Shown: positions 24,168 to 33,812, numbered from the stretch's first letter. The stretch is DNA of 64,000 bases from Symbiodinium natans (GCA_905221605.1 CAJNDS010002192.1:474464-538463); one strand, 5' to 3'. Notes: a model not told the origin generated them from the letters alone. Made by a program: numbers and translations.

Positions 24168-24778
24168 GTGGTAAAGCAATGCAAACAAGTACCGAGCATG
24201 GTATTCTAACACCTGCAGTTCAATTCAGCTACTTTCGTGCCATGTTCCAACCCAGTTAAATGCTTTCGTGGCCCGGCACTGTGCTTGTAGGAGATGGTGA
24301 CATCGTCAGATGCTTGGCAGGCGTGTTTGGCATGTATTGTGCCAGCTACCCTGATTGAAGCATTGTTGCTGAGTTCACTGCCAAAGTGCGTACTTGCACG
24401 TGCACTTGCTGACCTACATGAGGAAGATGGGAGGGGGAGGGATGCAGGCAGTGAGAGAAAAAAGAGGTAATCTGGAAGCCTCCTAAGTCCAACTGGACAC
24501 CAGGACGTGCTTTCATGCGCGGGAGGAAAGTGGCGACCATGATCCACTTGACCTTACAGCGAAAGAAACTGCAACAATTCCATTTTAAGGGTTCAGACGC
24601 CCTCCGCTTGTCTATCTCGTCTGGGGGCCAAGAACAAGACACAAGGGACAGCCTGAATTCTCACCCTGCCCAGGCGAAAGGCGATTGCACACAATACCAC
24701 CTTGCGCCGCCCAAGACCTATTGAAGCCTGAGCCCTGAAACCGCCAAACCCTTCCCCAAGCTCTATACCCTGAATCTG

Positions 24779-24853
24779 TTGAAGCTTCGCGTGTTCAGCC
24801 TGTCGTTCTGCCAGGCCGCAGTCGCGGCAGCGACGCAGGTCAGCAACTTGAAG
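24779..24853 (+). CDS. Candidate exon, unknown product
   Basis: The frame reads KLRVFSLSFCQAAVAAATQV, then SNLK, up to a GT donor (aag|GTGGGT) beside TTTAGGG-like sequence. Short, with no family call. The region from 24854 to 25644 shows no further convincing exon, apart from an undecided frame at 25151-25417. Confidence 0.3.
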
Positions 24854-25644
24854 GTGGGTTTAGGGGTATGCTCTGAGTCTGCGTTTCGAAAAGGGTTTTG
24901 GGTTTTGGGGCTTGCTCGCGTGGTGAGTCTTTCGTCCTTCGGGCCTCCTGGCAGGGTCGTTCCAGCCCAGCTGCAGAAACCAAAAAGGGTTTAGGTTCCT
25001 CGGCAGTCCTGGGTTAAAAGGGTTGAGGGTTCAGGGTTTAGAGCTTAGGGTCTATCCTAGGGATGCTGTATGAGAGCTGTTCCGGGCCAGGGGTGGGCTT
25101 TGCAGGGTTTCGTGTAGTTCAGCCTTCATGGGTTCAGGGCCACCACCTTCTTGAGGGGGCTTGCAAAGCTCATAGCGCAGCGGGGGATTGCGCGGGTGCA
25201 GGATGCTGTGACGCACTGCCGTTTTTCTGGCAATTCGGGGGCAGAGTGCGGCCGAAATAGTTTGAAATGGCTTGACCTTGCAAAACCCTTTTGCTTGTTC
25301 AAAACTCTTAAAGACAACAGTGAGGCAACTCCTCCGGCCTCTTGTGTTCCCCTTCGCCTTCGTGCTTTCAGGCAGACCTGCCAGAGCCGAGCGCCCAGAA
25401 CTGCCCGAGTTTGTTGAACTTAAAATGCCCGAAAGAGGTACACGAGGCTTGTCTCCCGACAGCCTCTACGAGTCCATCTATATTTTTAGAGCCCCCCCTG
25501 AAGCCGAATGAGCCGTTTTCATTGTCAGGCGGGGTTTGAACAAACAAATTTCGAGGCAGTAAGATTCTCTCTCGCGATCGAAGGCCACGGGAGGCTTGAA
25601 CCCAGCCAAGGGGGGCTGTAGTTTCTGGAGTCAAGGGCATAAAG

Positions 25645-25747
25645 GGGTGGTTGTCAAAATGATGGTCCCTTTTTTGGATCCCCATTATAAGTCGGCACCT
25701 AATACTTAGGGTACCCCAAAAAGGGACCATAATTTTGACAACCACCC
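25645..25747. mobile_element. MITE-like element with 32-bp perfect-type inverted repeats
   Basis: The left arm begins gggtggttgtcaaaatgatg (25645-25676). The right arm ends ccataattttgacaaccacc (25716-25747). The arms pair over about 32 bases with one mismatch and one indel. The 103-base element is non-coding. This is the cleanest inverted-repeat element in the window. It is flanked by aaag and aaac, so a target-site duplication is not obvious. Confidence 0.75.
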
Positions 25748-26246
25748 AAACAGATATATTTCTGATCAATGGAGGCTATCAGTACAGACCAAGGCCCGAC
25801 TTCTTGCCCATTGTGCCGACACCGGCGCAGTTGCTCGGCTTGACTGTCTTCTAGGTGGGACATGGCCGAGCACGATTTTGTAGCATCGCTTGGCTAGGCA
25901 TCCACATGATTCAAAGTTGTTGGGTACTTCGAAAATTTTAGCTTTAACTTATGCTTTGGATGTCCTTCCCGAGATCTACTGAGGCTTCGCGCCCCCAGTT
26001 GGGGAACGGCCTGCAGAAACGCGATAGACTCGGAATCAGACAACTTTATAGCTGTTAGTCGATCCCAGTCAGGCTGAAGACATCTTCATGTGCGCACCAA
26101 TTCCAACAACATTCACGGACTTGTATTTGCAAGCCCTGGAAAGGCAGCGCAAGGAAATCTGATCACCCCTGACTACTGTACTGTTTCAATCGTCGAGAGC
26201 CGGAAGAAGCTTCGAGTGAGGAAGCCGCACAGCAAATTCCCTGAAG

Positions 26247-26334
26247 ATCCGGCTCAGCTGCTTCTTCTGAGGCGCGTCTGGCAGCTCTCCGCGAGCGTTG
26301 TCAAAAATCTGAAGGCCTACGTGTCGGGGTGCAG
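26247..26334 (+). CDS. Candidate exon, SAP-like helix
   Basis: After ctgaAG|A the frame reads SGSAASSEARLAALRERCQK, then SEGLRVGVQ, and ends in phase 0 at a GT donor (cag|GTTCAC). The core LAALRERCQKSEGLRVG matches a SAP-like repeat (LxxLRxxCxxxGLxxG). It may belong to the gene whose last exons are at 27265-27912, but the joining exons were not found. Confidence 0.4.
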
Positions 26335-26669
26335 GTTCACATTCGGGCTGAGGGCTTTCGGGGTTAGTGAAACAATATGTGAAGTGCTGCAGGCCTTAAC
26401 TTGAGTCACGACCCTGAAAGCCTTACCCTACTGACCACCTTCGAGTGTTTTCGAACCTCCACTCGGCCGTGTGAAGTGACAGCGAAAGCCGGGCAGGAGC
26501 TGGTAGCACGAGGGTAACTAGTGACAAGTTCAGCCGGTCACAGGGGTGAATTTGGACCCCAAACACAAGAGCTTTCACCCCAAACTCCGAAGAAGCGGGA
26601 CTCGGAAGATTGCGTCCTGAGGTGATGCCACCGCCTGGCTCGATTTTGCCGAGTTCCAGTGGTCACAGC

Positions 26670-26894
26670 TGGGCGGCCCAGAGTGCACCTTCCAAGATTG
26701 TGCTGAGGATACCAGGAGGCGAAAGAGCTGGAAGCCGTTTTGGGTCCGGAATCATGTGGATCCTACTATAGTTGAGGACTCTACTTTTTTCAAACTTCCA
26801 TAAGGTGCCGACAAACCGGGATGAATCTGTCAATGCTGTCAGAGCCGCCGTTGCCAAGGGTGGGCGAAGAGCTCTCAGCTCCGCCACGCCAGGC
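26670..26894. other. Coding-like segment, strand undecided
   Basis: A minus-strand frame runs through 26663-26896 (MPGVAELRALRPPLATAALT and on). The plus strand shows two protein-like frames: SAPSKIVLRIPGGERAGSRF at about 26676-26740, and VPTNRDESVNAVRAAVAKGG after ataAG|GTG at about 26803. Because neighbours are all plus-strand, plus exons are favoured, but I cannot decide. Confidence 0.3.
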
Positions 26895-27264
26895 ACGAGT
26901 CCAACGTTTTGAAGTGTGAGGATGTTGGCCTTTTCCGACTTGTCGGGTTTGTATAGGGCTCAGAGGTTGACTGAGGGAGTACAGCTGTCTTGGAACGAGC
27001 AGCCTTTCCTCGGTGAGACTTCACGTGCATAGGTAGCAGAACTAAGGCATGTCGGGAGTCGGGCTTGCATTGTCACCTAGTGTAGCCTGATCCATTCAGG
27101 GCATGTGGTAGGTGGATGCAGCCGCACAGGTTCGCTTTCCTGAAATTATTCTGATTCTTTCTGGGGGTCGTGGCGTAAAACTGACGATTGTCATCTTGTG
27201 TGCTTTTGGCACTTTGCCAGAGGGCGGCTCTCTTTTCTCCATCCCCAGATCCCAGATGATCCAG

Positions 27265-27912
27265 CGCAAAACGAACCGCCGGTCGGATTGCAAAGGTCAG
27301 GGAGAAGCAGCGGGCCGTGTTAGAGGCTGCCCTGGCGAAGCAGCTACCCGGTGAGACTTGTGGTTCAGGTTACTGCCGGGCTTCCTTGGGCGATTATAGC
27401 CTGAACATGCCTAAAGTCTAGGAAACACAAGCAATGTTTTGAGACGAACCCCAAAGTCCCCAAAATCCCAAAAGCTCATCCCTCAGATGCCTTAGACCCA
27501 GGCCTGGGGCGCCAGACGTTAGGCAGCTCGGCGGGCTTGGCAGATTCAAGGGCTTGGGCTTCCGAAGGTCTTCCTATCGGGCTTCGAGTTTGTAGGCTGT
27601 ATAGGCATGTTGCTTATTGGATTGTAGGCGTTGGGGTTTTTGGGGTGCAGGCTTCCTATCGGGGTTTGTAGGCTGTATGGGCATTTTCCTTATTGGATTT
27701 GTAGGCGTCGGGGTTTTGGGGGTGCAGGAACAGTGTATGAAGGATGGGTTCCAGAAAGGGAGTATGCATGCAAAGAGGGTCGAAAACTGGCCGCTGAAGC
27801 AGCCCGGGAGCGAAAGGAAAGCGTCCAGGTTCTTTTGGTCGAGGGTGTCGTCCAATTGCAGATGATGGCTTCTCCGGCCTTTTTCGTGACTGGTTTTGAA
27901 CAACAAAACTGA
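27265..27912 (+). CDS. Last two exons of an unknown gene
   Basis: Exon 27265-27350 reads AKRTAGRIAKVREKQRAVLE, then AALAKQLP plus G, to a GT donor (cg|GTGAGA). Exon 27728-27912, after gtgcAG|GA, reads TVYEGWVPEREYACKEGRKL, then AAEAARERKESVQVLLVEGV and more, and stops at TGA 27910-27912. The split codon joins in phase 1 to give PGT. The product end is highly charged and helical, with a coiled-coil-like KLAAEAARERK run. No family recognised. The 377-base intron holds an 82-base tandem duplication. The UGT start lies only about 120 bases downstream on the same strand, as expected for tightly packed dinoflagellate gene arrays. Confidence 0.6.
27570..27727 (+). repeat. 82-bp tandem duplication including a 3' splice site
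   Basis: Two copies of a unit starting cttcctatcggg (27570 and 27652) and ending ggggtgcag lie back to back inside the last intron of the gene at 27265-27912. Both copies end with a T/G-rich tract and cAG|G, so the acceptor region itself has been duplicated. Confidence 0.85.
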
Positions 27913-28031
27913 ACAAGGGATGCCCATGCAGGGACATATGGAACATCGTGAGGTCAGCACACAAAGCCCTGCGATGCGGCGGCAATAATTTTTCCGATCG
28001 CCTTCCTGAGCGGACGAGCGCACGCGGAGCC

Positions 28032-30339
28032 ATGGGTGCGCCTGTGTGCATGTGGCTGGTGCTGATGACGGCTGCCCCAGCAGAGGCGAAGCAAGTACTG
28101 GTGACCGGAGGCGTTCTAAGAAGTCATCATTTGGCAGTGGTGCCTGTGGTGGAGGGCTTGCTGGAACGAGGTCACAACGTGACCTTTGCTCTTCCAAACA
28201 CCAGCGAAGCCCGCGGTTGGTTTCCAAAGGGCATTGGCGGCGCAAACTTGGTATACATGGGAGACGAATCGGCATCCGTGTCAAGCGTGAAATTCCCAGA
28301 CATGAAAAACCTTCGCTGGCACGAACGCATCCCTGTGTGGGGCCGTATGATCTGGAATGGAAGGTCCTTGCTGGAGAGGCCCCTCGTTTCGATGCTGGAT
28401 GATTTCCGCGGACTGCTGGAGCAAAACAAGTTTGATGCTGCCTTCTCCTCAGCCATGTCGATTAGCTGCAACGCCGCACTGAAGAGTTCCTCTTTGCCGT
28501 GGGTAGGTTTCGTCAGCCTACCTCCCATCCCCCAGATGGTGCTCAGCGACACCGAGGAGGTTTGCAAGTATCCCAACTTCTGGAATCCCCGGTCGGTACC
28601 GGACCTGCAGTCTTCCCTACTGAAGCGTGCGCAGAACCGTGTGGAGTGCATGATGCAGCGGGCCTTCTTTCACGTCGGCTTCTTGGTGATCAACTCCCTT
28701 CTGCAGGGCAAGGGCCTGGAGCCCGCCAAGGACTTCACCAACCTTTTCTTGGCTGCACCTTGTTGGCAAGCTGGGGGCCGTGCACCCGACATTGCTTTGA
28801 GATCGCTAGGAGCCACACCCAACCCATGGACAGGCATTTTCCGGTCCCGGAGCCCTGCCAGAAATCAACCGTAACATGAGGCATTGACCCTCTATAAGCC
28901 TACACCTCTCATAATCCTAAAACCTGCGTTCGGAAAACCTTCGCTGAGGCACGCATCAACGTGCTCCTGGGCGGGCCGCCGCTTTCCCTGCCCATCAAGC
29001 TGCCACAGAGCGTGCACGTTGTGGCTTTGATGTCGCACAGGCAACCTGAAATAATGCTTGCTGCACCCTAAACATCCCTAAACCCTACACCCTAAACCCT
29101 GATGACACAGCGATGAGGCAGCTAAGGTCGGGACAGTGGAGAGGCCTCGGCCACGAAGCCTGCCGACAGCCCTCGGTCGATGGTTGGATGGCGCCAGCGC
29201 AGCACCCGCGCCAGTCATCTACATGTCCATGGGAACCAAGTATGAATCTGGGCTCCTACTATGGGCTGCGGCGTGTTGTTTTAGGTATCATGCTTAAAAG
29301 GACTCGGGAATACAGGAATCCTTATGATAAGTTTGGAAAAGCTGAATCTGAATCATGTACCAGCAACCCAGGAGTTTACCGAGTCCACGTGCTCGAACTT
29401 CGTTGCAGTCCTCCAGGCCCTGATGTCCAGCGGCTTCCGCATCCTCTGGGCCTTGCGTGCCGCGCAGCAAACGGCCTTCCAGCACCTGCTTCTGGGTTGC
29501 TGAAGGGCTTAGGCTAAGGTGCCATGGTATGGGCTTGTAGGAGTTCCCAAGCTTTTTCCCCTTTAAGATTGATACCTGACATCTTGTGGTTTCCGTTTGA
29601 TGTTCATTTCGTTTAAGTGCTTCAACAACGACCCAGGCTCCCGCCCGGAGGCGAGAAACTTCTGATCGAGGAATTCACGCCGCAGCCCGAGGTGCTCGCT
29701 CACCCGGCGGTCAAGGTCTTCTTATCTCATTGCGGATGCTGGGCTTCAGCTGAAGGGTTTGCTTTAAATCCCGGCCAAAATGGTCTTCGTATGATCCTGG
29801 TAAATATAGTCCTTACTGGTTAAGTATACTATGGTAACAAACCAGGATGGGGCGGTGTCACGGACACTTTGGCGGCAGGTGTGCCGGTGCTGGCGTACCC
29901 TTCCTTCGTGGACCAGCTGGACAATGCCCAGCGCCTTGTTGAGGTTGGCGCCGCGGTACTGGTGCTTCCAGACTTCTCCAATCTGGTGCAAGCGGCGAAG
30001 GCGGTGCTCGGAAACGCCAGCTTCGTTGAGGCGACGCGCGCAGCAGCTTCGGATCTGCAGAGATACGGCGGCCTCGAGCGCACCCTTGACCTGGTGGAAG
30101 AAGTCGCGGAGGGCCGCTTTCCGGACATGTTGCCCCATGCAAAAGCAAAGATGAGCGAGCTGGACCCGCTGTTTCTCAGAGACCATGGGCCAGAGAAGGC
30201 CCTAAGCATGTGTTTTGCACTGCTAGTGTTCCTCTCCCTGTCGTGCTGCTGCGGCCTCTCGATTCGTTGCTGCTTCCGGTGCTGCTGCGCAAGCACCAGA
30301 GCAGCCACAACGGGCGGCAAGAAGGTGAAGGACCAGTAG
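28032..30339 (+). CDS. Membrane-anchored UDP-glycosyltransferase, six exons
   Basis: This enzyme would move a sugar from a UDP-sugar to a small lipophilic acceptor, probably facing the ER lumen. Inferred exons are 28032-28754, 28949-29062, 29118-29243, 29372-29495, 29618-29734 and 29846-30339, giving about 565 residues against roughly 500-530 for typical members. The start MGAPVCMWLVLMTAAPAEAK is a signal peptide. The next stretch, VTGGVLRSHHLAVVPVVEGL, carries the GxxxSH catalytic-histidine region. Exon 3 has PVIYMSMGTKY, exon 4 GFRILWALR. Exon 5 gives FTPQPEVLAHPAVKVFLSHC, and exon 6 GWGGVTDTLAAGVPVLAYPS then DQLDNAQRLVEVGAA, which completes the UGT signature. A membrane segment, CFALLVFLSLSC, and a Cys-rich, Lys-containing tail follow, as in animal UGTs. 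An upstream in-frame ATG at 27948 would add 28 residues before the signal peptide and is less likely. Donors are GC, GC, GA, GT, GA. Confidence 0.9.
29063..29117 (+). other. UGT intron 2, 55 bp, made largely of telomeric words
   Basis: Bounded by gct|GCACCC and gatgAG|GCA, in phase 0. At least three CCCTAAA-type words fill half of it. It is one of the shortest introns in the window. Boundaries are inferred from frame continuity only. Confidence 0.6.
29735..29845 (+). other. UGT intron 5, GA donor, flanked by GGATG repeat
   Basis: The UGT signature SHC-GWGG must be joined across this gap. The five bases ggatg occur at both junctions (tgcGGATGctgg and ccaGGATGgggc). Choosing AG as acceptor forces the donor GA (g|GATGCT). 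Inside, gatcctggtaaatatagt and actatggtaacaaaccagga form imperfect inverted arms. The direct repeat plus internal palindrome resembles an insertion footprint. Confidence 0.75.
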
Positions 30340-31109
30340 CAAAGCATGCAGAAGTCTATTTCCGACGCACTTGCGGACCACCGCTGTTGAAAGTTAGCTT
30401 TCTTACTTATTCCAACTTTGCTGCTAACGTCACATGTAAGCCATCATCGCCGCGTGGAACGGTGTATTCATCATCGCCTCGTTGAGCGGTGTCAAAATGA
30501 CCTGAGAGGTGCCTGGTGGGTTTTAGGGCACACAGTTGTATTTCAAACAAGCCCTTCCAGGAGGAATAGAGCCACACAAGATTGCAGACACTGCTTGCTG
30601 CTTTCGGATTTTTGAGAGGTCAAGATAGCATTCATCTAGCGTTGCAGGAATCTAAGTCATGTCAGTCTGTCAGTGGGCCATCCTTGAGCTTGGGTAGAAT
30701 GGGCCCCTTCGCACATCGATTTATTTGGGCTGTCCTCAGCCACACCCGAAACTCCCCAAGGTATCACCCCAGCCTCAAGCTAAGGCTGATTCGTGCTCTT
30801 GCAGCGGCGGCTCCTAGGTTGCAGAAGGGTCCTTACACCAAGAGATGTTAACCTGATGTAGGTCAACGGCTCAATGTGGGGTATCCTGGCATCCTTCTGT
30901 GAAAGTCCCCGAGTCTGGGGAGAGGTCTCAAGCTCCACAGTCCCAAGCAAACTTGTTCAGCGCCCGAACTTTCGAGCTGTTTTAGAGCTTGGGGTTTTGA
31001 AAGGGATAAAAAACGGTTGGCCCTTGCTGCTTCACATGGTACCAAGCCAATGGTACCAAGCCTTGGCAGCCCCGAGGAAGCAGATGGAGCAGCTGCCATG
31101 TCGGTCCAG
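30340..31109. other. Intergenic or intronic, nothing supported
   Basis: Sequence after the UGT stop. It contains no recognisable polyadenylation signal, as expected for dinoflagellates, and only short unmatched frames. Confidence 0.4.
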
Positions 31110-31614
31110 GACGGGAGACGGTGGCAGCTTTTAGGGCAGTCGTGGTGGCTCGGAAGCGGCTTCGACGTGTGTTAGCCAGGATCTTTTTCTTGTGGAAGCT
31201 GGCGGCATGATGCAAGAGGGTTTGGGCGACCAGTGCCACACTGAAACAGGACCTTCTCGCAGCTCGGCGGCAGCGGCTTCTACAGTGCAGCCACGCCGCG
31301 TGCCTGAAACTGCTGTCGCGTTTGAAGCCTCCCCCCATTGCGGATAATGATCCCTACCAATCGACTCTGCAAGGGTGGCACAACTACAACAGCAACTGCA
31401 TGGACCATGTGCCACTAGACACCTCCCCTTCTACTAGACTTAGCAAAGACACTCCAGCAGAGAGAAGGCTGAAGTCGCCGAGGAGCTCGTGTGCCTCGGA
31501 GGTCTTGCTGAGGTTTAAGAGAGGCTTTGGCCTTGTTCGTTTTTGGCTGGTGTTCTTGTCATGGGATTTCGGCTTCGGACTCGAGGTCGCGCTGAGAGGC
31601 GTAGAGCGCACTTA
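31110..31614 (+). CDS. Candidate exons of an Arg-rich helical protein
   Basis: After gtccAG|GA the frame reads RETVAAFRAVVVARKRLRRV, then LARIFFLWKL, to a GC donor (ctg|GCGGCA). A TGA follows in frame at 31208. The same frame is then open for 134 codons (DLLAARRQRLLQCSHAACLK, later LSKDTPAERRLKSPRSSCAS) to a stop at 31614. A 48-base GC-AG intron (31202-31249) would remove the stop and keep phase 0. The pattern R-x-R-L-R-R-V-L-A-R-x-F-x-x-W resembles IQ or Sfi1-type helical repeats, but this is only a resemblance. The far end of the frame may be intronic. A minus-strand frame overlaps (30982-31338) and is considered a shadow. Confidence 0.4.
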
Positions 31615-32182
31615 GGTAAATGATAGGAAGGAAGAGAGAGAGAGAGAGAGAGAGAGAGCAAACAAAAAAAGCAAAGTGTCTCACAAAGGGACCGAACCGC
31701 CAGAGCACGCCCTCCTATGTGCAGAGGAAGGAATGAAGCAAGGAAGGAAGAGTGACGTGTGAAGGGGCACATCTGGAGGTCTGTAGGGGCCTCAGCCCTT
31801 CCAGAAGAAGAGTGGCTGTTTTTTTTTTGCGGGCAGAGGGCAAGCCGGTGGAGAGATGAACAGTATTAGTGTTGAGGTTTCAGGAGTATAGGGTTCAGGG
31901 ATGTACATCTGACCCGGCTGGTTTCTTAGAGACCTGGATGCAAAAGAGTTCAGGGATGTTCAGGGTATGTTTAAGGAGTCATGGGGCCGAGGTGGGGCTT
32001 CCTGGAGGCCTGCATGATGGGCGGAGCAGGTGGCAAGGAGCTCCGGGCGGTTCGAGCTGTTGCTTCGTGATTTTGCTTTGCCATTTCTTGGGTCGGGGGG
32101 GGGGGGGGGGGATTCTGGGAAGGCTAGGAAGGAGGATCATATGCCGAGTGCTCTGAGATGGAGCTAAACACGCCTTCGACTT

Positions 32183-32335
32183 GTGATGCAAACCCTGGTC
32201 GCCCAAAGCTGTGAAGCCAAAGCCTCACGGTGCCTCATCATTGCTCCACCCTCAGAGGACTTCTCCCTCCTGGAGGGTGCCCCAGTGCTGCGGGGGGCGC
32301 CGGCACCTGGCCGCATGCCGGCTCCAGTGGAGACG
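32183..32335 (+). CDS. Candidate exon, unknown product
   Basis: The frame reads QTLVAQSCEAKASRCLIIAP, then PSEDFSLLEGAPVLRGAPAP and GRMPAPVET, to a GT donor (acg|GTGAGG) in phase 0. No good AG acceptor sits at its left edge, so the start is uncertain. It is likely the same gene as the exon at 32439. Region 31615-32182 holds a GA microsatellite (31638-31660) and a G-run near 32095-32111. Confidence 0.4.
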
Positions 32336-32438
32336 GTGAGGACACCGGGGGTTTGGGGCAGGGGGTTGCTGGGCAGCCATGGAGTTTGAGTAGGGCTGAG
32401 GGCCAAAGCAGGGGAGTGCAACACGTAGTCATCCTCAG

Positions 32439-32524
32439 GCCGATAAGGAGTTGGGATCTGCCCCCAGTCATCGCTTCAAGAATGCAGATCCAGGCAAGAA
32501 AGTACCAGAATCTGGCGACTCCAG
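32439..32524 (+). CDS. Candidate exon with consensus splice sites
   Basis: After cctcAG|GCC the frame reads ADKELGSAPSHRFKNADPGK, then KVPESGDS, to a consensus donor (ccag|GTAAGT). It joins the exon at 32335 in phase 0 and leaves two bases of a split codon, which the exon at 33002 completes as Arg. Function unknown. Confidence 0.5.
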
Positions 32525-33001
32525 GTAAGTTGTGAAACCAGGGCTTAGCGCAATAGCAGCCGTTCGGTGAGGAAAGCAGTCATGGAGACATTGACTTTCC
32601 TCGAGGTGAGGAAGGTGGGCCCTGGCTCTAACAGGGTTCTTGGGCTTGAGGGCCTCGACATGAATAAGTTGCTCGATGCACTTTGTCTACCTGGCGGACA
32701 ACTGCGTGATAGATAGGTTAGGACATAAGTATAGGTGTCTGCCTGATCGTCGTGGCTCCCAACAGAGGTTTCAGAACCGCGGTCGCGCCTTCAGGTCGGT
32801 TTAAGAGGCGGTGTGAGGGTTTGCATCTGTATGGGAGATATAGGTGTTAGGCTGTTAAGCTTTAGGCTTCGGCGCCCCCCACCCACCCACACCACCCCTC
32901 CATCCCTACCCACCATCTCATGTGCGTTTCAAGTGGATTTCGGATCTGCAATCCGCAAGCTCCCCCCCCCCCAAAAAAATAGGTGCCCTGTGCCTTTCCA
33001 G

Positions 33002-33054
33002 GCAGCGGCAGGCCATGATGGCCAGGCGGTGGCAGCACTGGAGACTGGGTTCTG
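33002..33054 (+). CDS. Candidate exon, Trp/Arg-rich helix
   Basis: A pyrimidine-rich acceptor (gcctttccAG|G) precedes the frame QRQAMMARRWQHWRLGS, ending at a GT donor (g|GTTGTA). Phase matches the preceding exon at 32439-32524. The alternation of Arg/Gln with W-x-x-W recalls Sfi1/centrin-binding or IQ-like helices. An alternative frame stays open to 33120. Confidence 0.4.
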
Positions 33055-33120
33055 GTTGTATTTTGAGGCCTTGCGGTTGAGGAGGGGTGTGAAAGCACCA
33101 GTACTTCAGGCTGAACTCAG

Positions 33121-33174
33121 ATGAACATGCAGAGCCAAACCTCAACGACCCAGGAGAGAGCCGAGCTGGCAGCA
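33121..33174 (+). CDS. Candidate exon with GTGAGT donor
   Basis: After actcAG the frame reads MNMQSQTSTTQERAELAA to a strong donor (gca|GTGAGT). Its phase does not match the 33054 donor directly, so another exon or a different boundary is needed. Confidence 0.3.
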
Positions 33175-33704
33175 GTGAGTTGTCCCCTGGCAGGAGTTTC
33201 GGGGATCGGGTTTAGGGTTTAGAGGTTTCAGAGTGCCAGCTGACGTTCAGAGAGTGGGTTCAAATCAAGAGGTTTCAGAGTCACAGTTGCGCTGACGGAC
33301 TCATTTTCGCAGACTGGGTTGTGCAGGTTCAGTTTTTGCCAACTTCCAGGGATGCGGGATCCGGGATCTCAAACAGTGCCCCGATGAAGCTGTACACACA
33401 CCCTAATGTTGGTGCCTACACTCATGCAGCATAAACTGCTTTGTAGTCTCCAGCATGCTATCTGCACAGGCATACATGAACGATACATGAAAGTGCACGA
33501 TGTCACAGCACGCGGGTTGCGAATGCGGAGTGACGACCTCCAGGGATTCATGTCTGCCAAGCTCAACTCTGCGCCACTTCGCATTCGGCCTGCGCTATTT
33601 TGGCTCACAAGACTCACGCTGCCCTCTGCTTCATATTGCCTGGCCAACCTTTGGCCTTGGCCAAAAGCGCTACTACCAAAAGGCCGAGGTATAAGCACAC
33701 CCTG

Positions 33705-33812
33705 TATGGGGGTTTAGGAAACTCGGGGACCCTAGAATCGACCCCCAAATGCTAGGATCCCCTTAAAAGAAGGACCCTGATGAGGTACCCCCGAATTTCG
33801 GAAACCCCCATA
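33705..33812. mobile_element. MITE-like palindromic element
   Basis: The arms tatgggggtttaggaaactc (plus gggg) and ccccgaatttcggaaacccc (plus cata) are inverted with four mismatches over 24 bases. The 108-base interior contains gatccccttaaaag and ggacccctga-like words similar to the first 110 bases of the window. Non-coding. Confidence 0.6.

Noticed and set aside
27574-28284. 236-codon minus-strand frame
   Set aside because: Shadow of the plus-strand last exon at 27728 and UGT exon 1, which have clear domain and splice support.
28172-28651. 159-codon minus-strand frame
   Set aside because: Lies entirely within UGT exon 1 on the other strand.
31208-31210. TGA as selenocysteine
   Set aside because: No selenoprotein family or SECIS element was recognised; a small intron explains the stop more simply.
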